This document shows positions 36,637 through 44,610 of a DNA stretch of 64,000 bases, one piece after another. How positions within the stretch are numbered: the stretch's first letter is position 1; the number at the start of each line of letters is the position of its first letter. A program made the translations under genes and the position numbers. The notes under the pieces were generated by a model, which was not told where the DNA came from, ran no database searches, and saw nothing but the letters and a program-made list of their open reading frames with translations. Location: the NCBI GenBank assembly GCA_022791255.1, contig JAAVYR010000018.1, positions 186,001 through 250,000 of the forward strand. Direction: 5' to 3'. This stretch comes from Peptococcaceae bacterium. Lineage in GTDB: Bacteria > Bacillota > Dehalobacteriia > UBA4068 > JAAVYR01.

Positions 36637-36872
36637 TTTTTCTTTTTAGCTTTATTTTGTTTGGCGGGGTCTATGTTCTTTAGCCGTTTGGGAGTAGGAA
36701 GGTACTCACCGATGAGTGCGCCGAGATTGGTGCCAACAACTAAAATCATCAAATATAAAATGGCATTAAATACAAGTGGTGAGGCCTCTTTGTCCATAAA
36801 TTTACTCCAGAGAAAAAGCATCAAGCAGGCAATAGCGATAAAAGTAAGATAGCGTTGTTTGCGTTTGTTCAT
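36633..36872 (-). CDS. Small two-helix membrane protein, unknown
   Basis: A 79-aa protein. The start ATG at 36872 has AAGGAG upstream; a longer frame extension has no site. Two hydrophobic segments (YLTFIAIACLMLFLWSKF and VFNAILYLMILVVGTNLGAL) are followed by a lysine-rich C-terminus (NKAKKKK). I do not recognise the family. It has its own promoter and shares a terminator with the gene facing it. Confidence 0.6.
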   Translation of the reverse strand: MNKRKQRYLTFIAIACLMLFLWSKFMDKEASPLVFNAILYLMILVVGTNLGALIGEYLPTPKRLKNIDPAKQNKAKKKK

Positions 36873-36930
36873 AAGAGACTCCTTATTATTTTGAGGTGTT
36901 GTGATAGAGGATATCTTGAATGATATCTTG

Positions 36931-36959
36931 AGTATAATATGGATGGTGTTTTTTCGCAA
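36931..36959 (-). promoter_or_regulatory. Probable promoter of the small membrane protein gene
   Basis: On the minus strand TTGCGA (36954-36959), 17 bases, TATACT (36931-36936). Next to it GATATCTTGA occurs twice in tandem (about 36909-36930), possibly a regulator site. Confidence 0.55.
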
Positions 36960-37085
36960 GAGGCCAAAGATGAAAAGAAGGGAAAAGAAAACTTTACTTG
37001 GCATATGGATATTTATGGGAAACTATGATAAAATCTATAATAAGAAAAGTTATGCGCTTGGAAAAAATAGAAGGAGTTGGTTTTG

Positions 37086-38306
37086 GTGTCTGGCAATGCA
37101 ATCATCGCGCAATCTGGCGGTCCTACCGCTGTTATCAATAACAGTGTGTGTGGGGTAATCCAAGAATGGTATCGGGCAAACACCGGTGGCAAAATGTATG
37201 CCGGGATTGCTGGGATTAAAGGAATATTAGAAGGGGATATTATTGATTTGGGCTATCAGGACCCAAAAGTCATTGATGGGCTTCGTTATACCCCCGGTGC
37301 AGGATTATGGTCTTGCCGATATAAAGTAAATGGTGACGACCAAGAAAAACTCATTGACATCTGCAAAAAATTAAATATTCGCTATTTCTTTTATAATGGT
37401 GGTAACGACTCTATGGATACCGCCTATAAAACATATCAGGCAGCTGTGGCTTCCGGCTGGGAGATGCAGGTTATTGGCGTGCCAAAAACGGTAGACAACG
37501 ATTTGCCGTTTACAGACCATTGTCCCGGTTATGGCAGTGCTGCAAAATATATTGCAACGACTGTATTGGAAACAGGTTATGATTTGCAAAGTGTTTCTAC
37601 TAAAACAAAGGTAACCATCTTAGAAGCTATGGGCAGAAATGCTGGTTGGTTGACAGCAGCAGGTGCGCTTGCAAAACGGACTCCTGATGAAGCGCCTCAT
37701 CTTATCTATCTGCCAGAGGTGGCGTTCTCCAAAGACCAATTCTTAAAAGATGTAGAAGCTGTCTATAAACGGTTAGGCTATGTCTATATTGTGGCTTCTG
37801 AAGGGTTAGCAGATGCAGATGGGAATTATTTCTGTGCTAGTGATAATAAAGACGCTTTTGGTCATGCGCAGCTCAGCGGCTTAGGCGACGCCTTAAAACA
37901 GGTGGTAGAAGGGGAACTAGGCTTAAAAGCCCGCTGCAACACATTAGGTTCTGCACAGCGCTCCGCTACCCACTGGGCCTCTAAAACAGATATGGATGAA
38001 GCCTATGCAGCAGGGGCTACTGCTGTAAAATATGCATTGGCTGGGAAAACGGGGGTAATGGTATCTTTAGACCGTGCGCCTGGCAACGTATATCAATGCA
38101 CCATGGGGGAAGTCCCATTGGAAAAAGTAGCTAATATTGAAAAGAAAATTCCATTAGAATGGATTAACCAAGAACATAACTATGTAACCCAAGAATTTAT
38201 CGACTATGCTAGACCGCTGATTATCGGCGAGCCAACTTTGCCAATGGAAAATGGCGTGCCCGCTTATGTTACCATTGACAGAAATTTAGGCAAAGTAAAT
38301 CTATAA
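37086..38306 (+). CDS. pfp: 6-phosphofructokinase, pyrophosphate-type
   Basis: Phosphorylates fructose 6-phosphate in glycolysis, reversibly if PPi-dependent. It is about 406 aa. The phosphoryl-donor site reads NGGNDSMDT, with Asp where ATP-PFK has Gly, and the next loop reads VPKTVDNDLPFTDHCPGYGSA with Lys; both mark PPi-using enzymes. Start codon: GTG 37086, 9 bases after AAGGAG, or TTG 37083; no ATG fits. A cyclophilin gene follows after 16 bases. Confidence 0.9.
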   Translation: MSGNAIIAQSGGPTAVINNSVCGVIQEWYRANTGGKMYAGIAGIKGILEGDIIDLGYQDPKVIDGLRYTPGAGLWSCRYKVNGDDQEKLIDICKKLNIRYFFYNGGNDSMDTAYKTYQAAVASGWEMQVIGVPKTVDNDLPFTDHCPGYGSAAKYIATTVLETGYDLQSVSTKTKVTILEAMGRNAGWLTAAGALAKRTPDEAPHLIYLPEVAFSKDQFLKDVEAVYKRLGYVYIVASEGLADADGNYFCASDNKDAFGHAQLSGLGDALKQVVEGELGLKARCNTLGSAQRSATHWASKTDMDEAYAAGATAVKYALAGKTGVMVSLDRAPGNVYQCTMGEVPLEKVANIEKKIPLEWINQEHNYVTQEFIDYARPLIIGEPTLPMENGVPAYVTIDRNLGKVNL

Positions 38307-38322
38307 AAAGCGAGGGGAAATC

Positions 38323-38859
38323 ATGACAGAAGTAAAAAATCCGCAGGTAACCATCACCATGGCAAATGGCAATACCATTGTTGCCGAATTATACCCGGAA
38401 ATCGCGCCGAATACCGTTAACAACTTTATCTCTTTGGTAAAACAAGGCTTTTATGACGGCTTGATTTTTCATCGGGTCATTCCTGGCTTTATGATCCAAG
38501 GGGGATGCCCGGAAGGCAGTGGCATGGGCGGCCCAGGTTATTCTATCCGTGGTGAATTTAATGCTAATGGTTTTGAAAACAATTTATTCCATGACAGAGG
38601 GGTTCTTTCTATGGCAAGAGCCATGCACCCTGACTCTGCTGGCAGTCAATTCTTCATCATGGTGAAGAAAAGCCCTCATTTAGATGGAGCATATGCTGCT
38701 TTTGGTAAAGTCATCTCTGGTATGGAGGAAGTAGACCGCATTGTAGGTGTGCCGAGAAATGGCCAGGATAGACCTGATGAAGAACAAAAAATTGCTTCTA
38801 TGACCGTAGAATGTTTTGGTGTGGAATACCCAGAACCGGTAAAAGGTAATCGTCGGTAG
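38323..38859 (+). CDS. Peptidyl-prolyl cis-trans isomerase, cyclophilin type
   Basis: Cytoplasmic cyclophilin (178 aa, no signal peptide) that speeds proline isomerisation. The family core is intact: FYDGLIFHRVIPGFMIQGG with the active-site Arg and Phe, GSQFFIMVKKSPHLDGAYA, and FGKVISGMEEVDRI. It lies directly after the phosphofructokinase gene, probably co-transcribed. Confidence 0.95.
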   Translation: MTEVKNPQVTITMANGNTIVAELYPEIAPNTVNNFISLVKQGFYDGLIFHRVIPGFMIQGGCPEGSGMGGPGYSIRGEFNANGFENNLFHDRGVLSMARAMHPDSAGSQFFIMVKKSPHLDGAYAAFGKVISGMEEVDRIVGVPRNGQDRPDEEQKIASMTVECFGVEYPEPVKGNRR

Positions 38860-38868
38860 GTCTTGCGC

Positions 38869-38897
38869 TTGACAAATCTGCAGTTCTTTGTTATGGT
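38869..38897 (+). promoter_or_regulatory. Promoter of the ABC-F attenuator unit
   Basis: Consensus TTGACA (38869-38874), 17-base spacer, TATGGT (38892-38897). It begins immediately after the cyclophilin stop and starts a leader of about 320 nt. Confidence 0.75.
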
Positions 38898-38937
38898 AAA
38901 AAATATCTAGATAATCAGATAGATAAGGGGTGGGAAG

Positions 38938-38958
38938 ATGCGTCATTTTTCTTGCTAA
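38938..38958 (+). CDS. Six-residue leader peptide (MRHFSC) of the ABC-F attenuator
   Basis: A short ORF, ATG to TAA, with a strong AAGGGGTGGGAAG ribosome site 35-40 bases after the predicted transcription start. Such uORFs sense antibiotic-stalled ribosomes in front of ABC-F and erm genes. Its position, and the terminator/antiterminator structure downstream, support a regulatory role. Translation itself is inferred. Confidence 0.6.
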   Translation: MRHFSC

Positions 38959-39027
38959 TGAAGTAAATAGGCTATAACAAATAGGAAAATCTAGAAAGCA
39001 GTGTGTAACTGTTTTACTTTGTTATGG

Positions 39028-39203
39028 CCGGCAAGAAGAATAACCGTCTTTCTTATTATCAATTTACAGCTTATTCAAAGAGCAGTATCTTACTATCTAT
39101 TGCTATTTACTAGCAGTCGTTTGGGCAGAAGGATAAGCGAGTGAAAATGTAACAAGGTAGTGTATATACCGCAGGAAGAGGTTTCTTCTTGCGGTATTTT
39201 TTT
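39028..39203 (+). promoter_or_regulatory. Antiterminator/terminator module before the ABC-F gene
   Basis: CCGGCAAGAAGAA (39028-39040) can pair with TTCTTCTTGCGG (39183-39194), the right arm of the terminator, with one bulged G. That pairing would exclude the terminator. GTTAT/ATAAC around the left element could in turn sequester it. This is classical ribosome-mediated transcription attenuation geometry. Confidence 0.65.
39166..39203 (+). terminator. Attenuator terminator 25 bases before the ABC-F start
   Basis: ATACCGCAGGAAGA pairs with TCTTCTTGCGGTAT (one G-U), GGTT loop, seven T. It stands before the gene it controls, not after one. Confidence 0.85.
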
Positions 39204-39227
39204 GACTGTATTTAGGAGGTGGTTTGT

Positions 39228-40715
39228 ATGTCGATGATACAAATTTCCAATCTGACTTTTGCCTATCCTGGACAATATGAAACAATTTTTGAGCATCTAT
39301 CTTTGCACTTGGATAGCGACTGGAAGCTGGGCCTAATCGGCCGCAATGGCAAGGGGAAAACCAGTTTCTTAAAACTTTTGACAGGAATATATGATTATAA
39401 AGGGAGTATCTCTGCACAGGTTAAATTTGCTTATTTCCCTTATGAAGTGACAGATAGGACGGCGACTAGCCTTGATTTATTTTACCAGATTAATCCAGAG
39501 GTGCAGCAATGGGAAATAGAACGAGAATTATCGTTGTTAGATGTTGCAGAAGATGTTTTGTTTCGGTCCTTTTCTTCTTTGAGTCCGGGGGAGCAGACGA
39601 AAGTAACACTTGCTGCCTTGTTCCTGAAGGAAAATGTCTTTCCTCTGATAGATGAACCGACCAACCATTTGGACGAGGTTGGACGGGAGTCGCTGGCGCG
39701 GTATTTGCGTAAGAAAAATGGTTTTATCTTAGTGTCTCATGACCGTTGGCTTTTAGACCAATGTGTAGATCATATTTTGGCTATTAACCGTAATGGAATA
39801 GAGCTGCAGCAGGGAAACTTTTCTAGTTGGCAGGAGAATAAAGAACGACAAGACCAGTTCGAACGAAACAAAAATGAAAAGCTATCCAAGGAGGTGAAAC
39901 GATTATCAGCGCGGGCAAAAGAGACAAAAGCGTGGGCAGATTATACGGAACGACAGAAAATTGGCTATGACCCTATCAAAGAGGACCGCTTTATTGGGAC
40001 GAGAGCTTACCTCGGTGAAAAATCTCGTAAAATGCAGCAGCAAAGAAAAAACTTGGAAAAGCGGCAGGAAAAGGCTCTTAATGAAAAGGCAGCACTATTA
40101 AAAAATATAGAAAAACAAGAGCCGTTAAAATGTTTTCCTCTTGCTTACACAAAAAATGAATTAGTAAGATTAGAAAATGTTTCTGTCTTGTATGATGATA
40201 AGGCCATTTGTGAGCCGGTATCTTTTTCCTTGCGGCAGGGGGATAGAGTGGCGCTGGTAGGGAAAAACGGTTGTGGAAAATCTAGCTTATTAAAGCTGAT
40301 TTGTGGAGAAGCTATCCATTATCAAGGTTTGTTGGAAGTGGGCAGTGGCTTGAAAATATCCTATGTTCCCCAACGCACTAATTTCTTACAAGGGGACTTA
40401 TCTGCCTTTGCTCGAGAAAATGCTATAGACGAAACATTGTTTAAAACTATTTTGCGAAAGTTGGACTTTAGTCGGGAGCAATTTGAGAAGGATATGGCTT
40501 CTTTTAGTGATGGGCAAAAGAAAAAGGTATTGCTGGCAAAAAGTTTATCAGAAGAAGCGCACTTATTTATTTGGGATGAACCCTTAAATTTTATCGACAT
40601 CATTTCTCGGCTGCAGATAGAGGAGGTCTTATTGAAATACCGACCAACCATGATTTTTGTAGAACATGACAGAGTATTCCGAGAGATGCTAGTCACGAAA
40701 ACGATAGTGCTGTAA
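39228..40715 (+). CDS. ABC-F ribosome-protection protein, Lsa-like (predicted antibiotic resistance)
   Basis: A soluble 495-aa protein with two ABC domains and no membrane domain. NBD1 has GLIGRNGKGKTSFLKLL, the signature FSSLSPGEQTKV and IDEPTNHLDEVG; NBD2 has ALVGKNGCGKSSLLKL, MASFSDGQKKKV and FIWDEPLNFID. A charged linker between them (about residues 200-300) is the antibiotic-resistance domain. The WKLGLIGRNG region, the QWEIERELSLLDV segment and the IVL C-terminus resemble Lsa(A)-type proteins, which protect ribosomes from lincosamides, streptogramin A and pleuromutilins. The actual spectrum cannot be told from sequence. The start ATG at 39228 has AGGAGG 8 bases upstream. Confidence 0.88.
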   Translation: MSMIQISNLTFAYPGQYETIFEHLSLHLDSDWKLGLIGRNGKGKTSFLKLLTGIYDYKGSISAQVKFAYFPYEVTDRTATSLDLFYQINPEVQQWEIERELSLLDVAEDVLFRSFSSLSPGEQTKVTLAALFLKENVFPLIDEPTNHLDEVGRESLARYLRKKNGFILVSHDRWLLDQCVDHILAINRNGIELQQGNFSSWQENKERQDQFERNKNEKLSKEVKRLSARAKETKAWADYTERQKIGYDPIKEDRFIGTRAYLGEKSRKMQQQRKNLEKRQEKALNEKAALLKNIEKQEPLKCFPLAYTKNELVRLENVSVLYDDKAICEPVSFSLRQGDRVALVGKNGCGKSSLLKLICGEAIHYQGLLEVGSGLKISYVPQRTNFLQGDLSAFARENAIDETLFKTILRKLDFSREQFEKDMASFSDGQKKKVLLAKSLSEEAHLFIWDEPLNFIDIISRLQIEEVLLKYRPTMIFVEHDRVFREMLVTKTIVL

Positions 40716-40720
40716 AAATA

Positions 40721-40751
40721 AAAACAGTAATCAAAATAATTACTGTTTTTT
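40721..40751. terminator. Terminator after the ABC-F gene
   Basis: AAAACAGTAAT/ATTACTGTTTT stem with a T-run. Also usable by the convergent minus-strand gene. Confidence 0.8.
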
Positions 40752-40822
40752 ATCAGCAAAGAACATAGATTGTTATACAAGGCTTTCTAAAAATGTTCTT
40801 TGTTTGAGATGACATATTGTGT

Positions 40823-41872
40823 TTATATAAAATTATTCCATGTTTTTGAACGTTTGATAGCACCCATAAATGTTTTTTTATACCTTTCTCTTAAGAGAAC
40901 TTGTGCTTTTTCATGATTTAGTGATGCTGCGCGATGCAGAAGCGATAATTCTAAATCAATATCGTCAATAATAATCCACCCAGCCACATTTTTTCCCTGA
41001 GAGTTTTTGCAACGGGTATCATGAAGCGCTACATAAGTGTTGTAACATATTTCCGCTGATTCGTTTTGAGCAATATACTCTACATAGTCCTTGCACTCTT
41101 TCAATCGATTTATCCGACAAAGACATTCTGTAAGGTTAACATAATACTTATGGTTATCAGCGCTTTGACCGAGAGCATTCTCTATAAAATAAATTGCCTT
41201 TTCCGGATTGGAATATGTGTAATGTTTTGCCAATAACTCAAATCGTTTGGGATCTGCGGATTCTTCCATTCTTTTGTACCAATATTCGGATTTGGCTAAA
41301 TTGTATTCTACTAGGCGGGACATATTGAAATCGGAATCCTTTGAGCCATACGAGAATCCTAAAACATCTTGTGCAGACAAATCACCTTTTTTTGCTGCTG
41401 AAAAAGTAAGTGCCCGTGCTAATTGTATATTCCCTTGAACATCTCTTGCTCCTTGCTGAATAATCATTCGTTCAGTATTGTATGCAGGTGTATAATTTTG
41501 CTCAACTGCCTTAACTGCCCAAAAAAGGGCTGGCGAACGATATTCCTCTAATAGCCATTGACAAACAGGCGATTCCGGAAATTGATATCTCCTTAATGCA
41601 TCGGATGCACATAATAATGATAGTGCCAATTCATTTTGCACTTTAGGCGAATGGTCTGAGCGTTCTCTTTCTGAAAGTGATTTAATTTTTGCTTTTAAAT
41701 CTTTAGGGCATACAGATATCATCATTTCTAGTATTTCGTTAACTTGATTTGTAAAAACCATATTTGCATTACAAGTCTCTATGTATAAATCTAAAAAATC
41801 GATGGATAAATCTTCTGAAATGGTCACATTTACCTCAGATCTTGTTTCAATAGTAAAGGCGGATTCGTTCAC
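40823..41872 (-). CDS. Hypothetical protein with Sel1/TPR-like helical repeats
   Basis: A 349-aa soluble protein I cannot assign. From about residue 100 it looks like alpha-helical repeats, with repeat-like segments such as ALTFSAAKKGDLSAQDVLGFSY, NLAKSEYWYKRMEESADPKRF and NPEKAIYFIENALGQSADNH, similar in style to Sel1/TPR proteins that bind partners. No signal or membrane segment. The start is GTG at 41872 with AAGAGAGG upstream. Base composition is lower in GC than the neighbours, and it sits between a terminator and two tRNA genes. These traits suggest an accessory, possibly acquired gene. Confidence 0.65.
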   Translation of the reverse strand: MNESAFTIETRSEVNVTISEDLSIDFLDLYIETCNANMVFTNQVNEILEMMISVCPKDLKAKIKSLSERERSDHSPKVQNELALSLLCASDALRRYQFPESPVCQWLLEEYRSPALFWAVKAVEQNYTPAYNTERMIIQQGARDVQGNIQLARALTFSAAKKGDLSAQDVLGFSYGSKDSDFNMSRLVEYNLAKSEYWYKRMEESADPKRFELLAKHYTYSNPEKAIYFIENALGQSADNHKYYVNLTECLCRINRLKECKDYVEYIAQNESAEICYNTYVALHDTRCKNSQGKNVAGWIIIDDIDLELSLLHRAASLNHEKAQVLLRERYKKTFMGAIKRSKTWNNFI

Positions 41873-41919
41873 AATGAGAGCCTCTCTTTCAACATAAATG
41901 CTATCTTTTATCGTTCATT

Positions 41920-41948
41920 ATTTTACCATATTTTTACCTATTCAACAA
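41920..41948 (-). promoter_or_regulatory. Candidate promoter of the 349-aa protein gene
   Basis: Minus strand: TTGTTG (41943-41948), 17 bases, TAAAAT (41920-41925) preceded by TGG (extended -10). Confidence 0.5.
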
Positions 41949-42159
41949 TGCAGATAATAAAAGGAAAGCTTTACAATAATATGCCTGTTTTGTGTGATGT
42001 AAAAGATAAGAGTTTTAAGTGGAATATGCTATCTATTAGATAGAATGGTGAATCACTCATAAAGAGCATGGTTATATCTTGAAAAAAATCATCTAACATC
42101 AAAATAAGGTGATGTTTTATGTGTCGAACATTGGGGTTCAAATGATAGCAGAAGTTTTT

Positions 42160-42202
42160 TTATTAAAAAAAGTACTCAGACTTTATATACAATCTGAGTA
42201 CT
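42160..42202 (-). terminator. Terminator of the tRNA-Pro/tRNA-Gln unit
   Basis: AAGTACTCAGA/TCTGAGTACTT inverted repeat, with T-runs on the minus strand, just after tRNA-Gln. Confidence 0.8.
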
Positions 42203-42206
42203 TAAA

Positions 42207-42281
42207 TGGCAGGGGTAGATGGATTCGAACCACCGAATGTCGGTACCAAAAACCGATGCCTTACCGCTTGGCGATACCCCT
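42207..42281 (-). tRNA. tRNA-Gln (anticodon TTG)
   Basis: A 75-nt cloverleaf with CCA encoded. Acceptor AGGGGTA/TACCCCT, D-arm TCGCCAAGCGGTAAGGC, anticodon loop TTTTTGG with anticodon TTG, T-arm GGTTCGAATCC. The discriminator is G, as in tRNA-Gln. Confidence 0.93.
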
Positions 42282-42289
42282 AAAAAAAA

Positions 42290-42366
42290 TGGTCGGGACG
42301 ACAGGATTTGAACCTGCGACCCTCTGATCCCAAATCAGATACGCTACCAAACTGCGCTACGTCCCG
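42290..42366 (-). tRNA. tRNA-Pro (anticodon TGG)
   Basis: A 77-nt cloverleaf with CCA encoded. Acceptor CGGGACG/CGTCCCG, D-arm TAGCGCAGTTTGGTAGCG, anticodon loop with TGG, T-loop GTTCAAAT, discriminator A. It lies 8 bases upstream of tRNA-Gln in the same transcript. Confidence 0.94.
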
Positions 42367-42378
42367 ACAACATGAATG

Positions 42379-42407
42379 ATTATATAAGAAATGGCAAAAT
42401 AAGTCAA
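42379..42407 (-). promoter_or_regulatory. Strong promoter of the tRNA-Pro/tRNA-Gln unit
   Basis: Minus strand TTGACT (42402-42407), 17-base spacer, perfect TATAAT (42379-42384), 13 bases before tRNA-Pro. Confidence 0.85.
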
Positions 42408-42481
42408 GCAAAAATAAAAACTTTTTCAGAATTGTTGCGATTGTTTTTAGAGAAAAATTTTTGCTTTTATAGAAAAAAACA

Positions 42482-42510
42482 TTCTCACGGTAGAAAAACT
42501 GTGATATAAT
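42482..42510 (+). promoter_or_regulatory. Promoter of the aminotransferase gene
   Basis: TGATATAAT extended -10 (TATAAT at 42505-42510) with TTCTCA 17 bases upstream. Confidence 0.6.
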
Positions 42511-42546
42511 ACCTCTATATAAAAATAAAGTATAGGAGGGCTGATT

Positions 42547-43728
42547 ATGGCTTTTGATGCAAAAGAATTTATTTCTCCCGTGATTAGAGATATGCCGCCT
42601 TCTGGCATTCGACGGTTCTTTGGTCTGGCGGCAGAAATGAAAGATGTTATCTCCTTGGGCATTGGCGAACCAGACTTCGTTACGCCGGATAAAATGAGAA
42701 ATGCGGGGATTGCGTCTCTGCAAGCGGGAAAAACCGGGTATACTTCTAATGCCGGTTTATTGGAGCTAAGAGAAGCCATTGCCGAATATTTGGCAAACCG
42801 CTTTGATGTGCATTATGACCCGAAAAACGAAATCATGATTACGGTAGGCGCCAGCGAAGCCGTAGACCTTGCTCTCCGCGCGATTATTAATCCCGGCGAT
42901 GAGGTGCTATTGCCGGAGCCTTGTTATGTTTGCTATCGTCCAGGTATTATCATGGCAAGAGGGGTACCAGTAACAGTAGAAACTACTGACGCTAATGGAT
43001 TTAAAATCACTCCAGAAATGTTAGAAGAAAAAATTACCCCCAAAACCAAGGCATTGCTTATTAACTACCCTGGCAACCCTTGCGGCGGCATTATGACCAA
43101 AGAGGATTTTGAAGCCATCGTTCCTGTGATTATCAAACATAATTTGATTGTTATCACCGATGAAATTTATGCAGAGTTGACCTATGAAGGCAAACATACC
43201 AGCATTGCGTCTCTTCCTGGTATGCGTGACAGAACCATCCTGATTTCCGGTGTATCTAAGGCCTTTGCTATGACAGGGTGGCGCATTGGTTATGTTTGCG
43301 CCAATAATGACATCTACGAACAAATGTATAAAATTCACCAGTATATCATTATGAGCGCGCCGACCATGGGGCAATATGCGGCACTGGAAGCGTTCCGCAA
43401 TGGCATGGATGATATGGAATATATGGTTGGTGAATACAAAAAAAGACGGGATTTGATTACGGCAGGATTGCGAGAAGCAGGACTTAGTCTCTTCTTGCCC
43501 AAGGGTGCGTTTTATGCATTCCCATCTATCCAGGTAACCGGTTTAAGCTCTGAAGATTTCTGCATGCGGTTATTAAACGAAAAGCGGGTAGCGGTTGTTC
43601 CTGGTTATCCCTTTGGCGATTGCGGGGAAGGCTTTGTTCGTTGTTCTTACGCCTATTCAGTAGAACACATCAAAGAAGCGTGCAGTCGCATTGGCGAATT
43701 CGTCCAAGAGGTAACGGCGAATAAATAA
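42547..43728 (+). CDS. PLP-dependent class I/II aminotransferase (aspartate aminotransferase-like)
   Basis: Moves amino groups between an amino acid, probably aspartate or an aromatic amino acid, and 2-oxoglutarate. It is 393 aa, full length. The PLP-binding lysine is Lys238 in ISGVSKAFAMTGWRIGY; Asp and Tyr of VITDEIYAEL contact the ring; YPGNPCGG and the C-terminal Arg region (GFVRCSYAYS) are conserved. The IRRFFGLAAEMKDVISLGIG start places it in the PatA/AspC-like group of Bacillota. Substrate not certain. It has its own promoter and an AGGAGGG site. Confidence 0.92.
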   Translation: MAFDAKEFISPVIRDMPPSGIRRFFGLAAEMKDVISLGIGEPDFVTPDKMRNAGIASLQAGKTGYTSNAGLLELREAIAEYLANRFDVHYDPKNEIMITVGASEAVDLALRAIINPGDEVLLPEPCYVCYRPGIIMARGVPVTVETTDANGFKITPEMLEEKITPKTKALLINYPGNPCGGIMTKEDFEAIVPVIIKHNLIVITDEIYAELTYEGKHTSIASLPGMRDRTILISGVSKAFAMTGWRIGYVCANNDIYEQMYKIHQYIIMSAPTMGQYAALEAFRNGMDDMEYMVGEYKKRRDLITAGLREAGLSLFLPKGAFYAFPSIQVTGLSSEDFCMRLLNEKRVAVVPGYPFGDCGEGFVRCSYAYSVEHIKEACSRIGEFVQEVTANK

Positions 43729-43834
43729 CAAGTGTTGTTTGTTAACCTTATTTAAATTTTAGACCAAAGCCCATCTTATTATTGATTTGGTTCGAAAAAA
43801 TAATGAGATGGGTTTTTCCGTGGAGGGGCACGCA

Positions 43835-44581
43835 ATGGGGAAAAAAAAGAACAATCTAGAGGCAAACTTTTCTGTGCATTTATTGACCGATACTGTAGCG
43901 GTGCCAAAAATGCTCTTAACCTATTATCCGCAGCTAGGGATTAATGAACAAGAACTGGTCGTGCTCTTAAAGGTATACGCGGCAGATAGAAACCAGGGGC
44001 TTGTTTTTTCTGCCTTTGGTGAGGAACGAATGGTCATACCCGGTCTTGTAAAAAAGAAATTTGTTGTTATTCAAAAGAGGGAACAGCAGGAATATTTATG
44101 CTTGTCTTGGCAGGTTTTATTTGAACGGCTATTAGAACTTTGGGTCTATCAGCAAAGTGTGGGAGAGGAGACGGCTGCTCTTCATCGAACTGCTTATGCC
44201 GATCTCCAAGATGCTTTGCCGGCCGATGATGAAAAGTATCATTTTGGGGAGCTATATCAGGCATTTGAACAAGAGTTTGGGCGGGGCCTATCTCCTTTGG
44301 AAACAGAAAAAATTGCAGAGTGGCAGGAAAACCTGGGTTTTCGCGGCGATATGATTTTGGAAGCATTGAAACGGGCTGTCTATCGAGGGAAATATTCTTT
44401 TGCTTATATTGATACCATTCTGCATGATTGGTATAAGAAAAATATCCGTACGCCTATGGAGATAGAACAGTCTGAAGCGAGCCGGGCAGGTACTCCTGGA
44501 AAAGCACCAAGAAAACCAAAAGCAAAGGAAAAAGAGGAAAAAAACAAGACTGATTATTCGCTGGTCTATCAGAAAAAGTAG
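43835..44581 (+). CDS. DnaD-like replication initiation/primosome protein
   Basis: A 248-aa protein starting at the ATG at 43835, with GGAGGGG 6 bases upstream. The N-terminal winged-helix-like half (LLTYYPQLGINEQELVVLLKVY) is followed by a DnaB/DnaD C-terminal domain (GRGLSPLETEKIAEWQENLGF to the YIDTILHDWYKKNI motif, the family signature) and a basic disordered tail (KAPRKPKAKEKEEKN). It would help load the helicase at oriC or restart sites with the DnaI-like ATPase encoded next, 29 bases downstream. Confidence 0.85.
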   Translation: MGKKKNNLEANFSVHLLTDTVAVPKMLLTYYPQLGINEQELVVLLKVYAADRNQGLVFSAFGEERMVIPGLVKKKFVVIQKREQQEYLCLSWQVLFERLLELWVYQQSVGEETAALHRTAYADLQDALPADDEKYHFGELYQAFEQEFGRGLSPLETEKIAEWQENLGFRGDMILEALKRAVYRGKYSFAYIDTILHDWYKKNIRTPMEIEQSEASRAGTPGKAPRKPKAKEKEEKNKTDYSLVYQKK

Positions 44582-44610
44582 TCTGTAGATAGCAGAGGGG
44601 GCAAGGACTT

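Larger units (their letters stand above)
41873..42206. other. A/T-rich intergenic region
   Basis: No convincing gene. It contains the minus-strand promoter for the 349-aa protein, a perfect dyad CTATCTA-T-TAGATAG at 42029-42043, an AACATCA/TGATGTT hairpin near 42092-42117, and the terminator of the tRNA pair. Confidence 0.6.

Noticed and set aside
42280-42723. 147-codon minus-strand ORF through the tRNA-Pro gene and the aminotransferase start
   Set aside because: Its C-terminal part is the translation of tRNA-Pro (a well-known artefact) and the rest is antisense to the aminotransferase.
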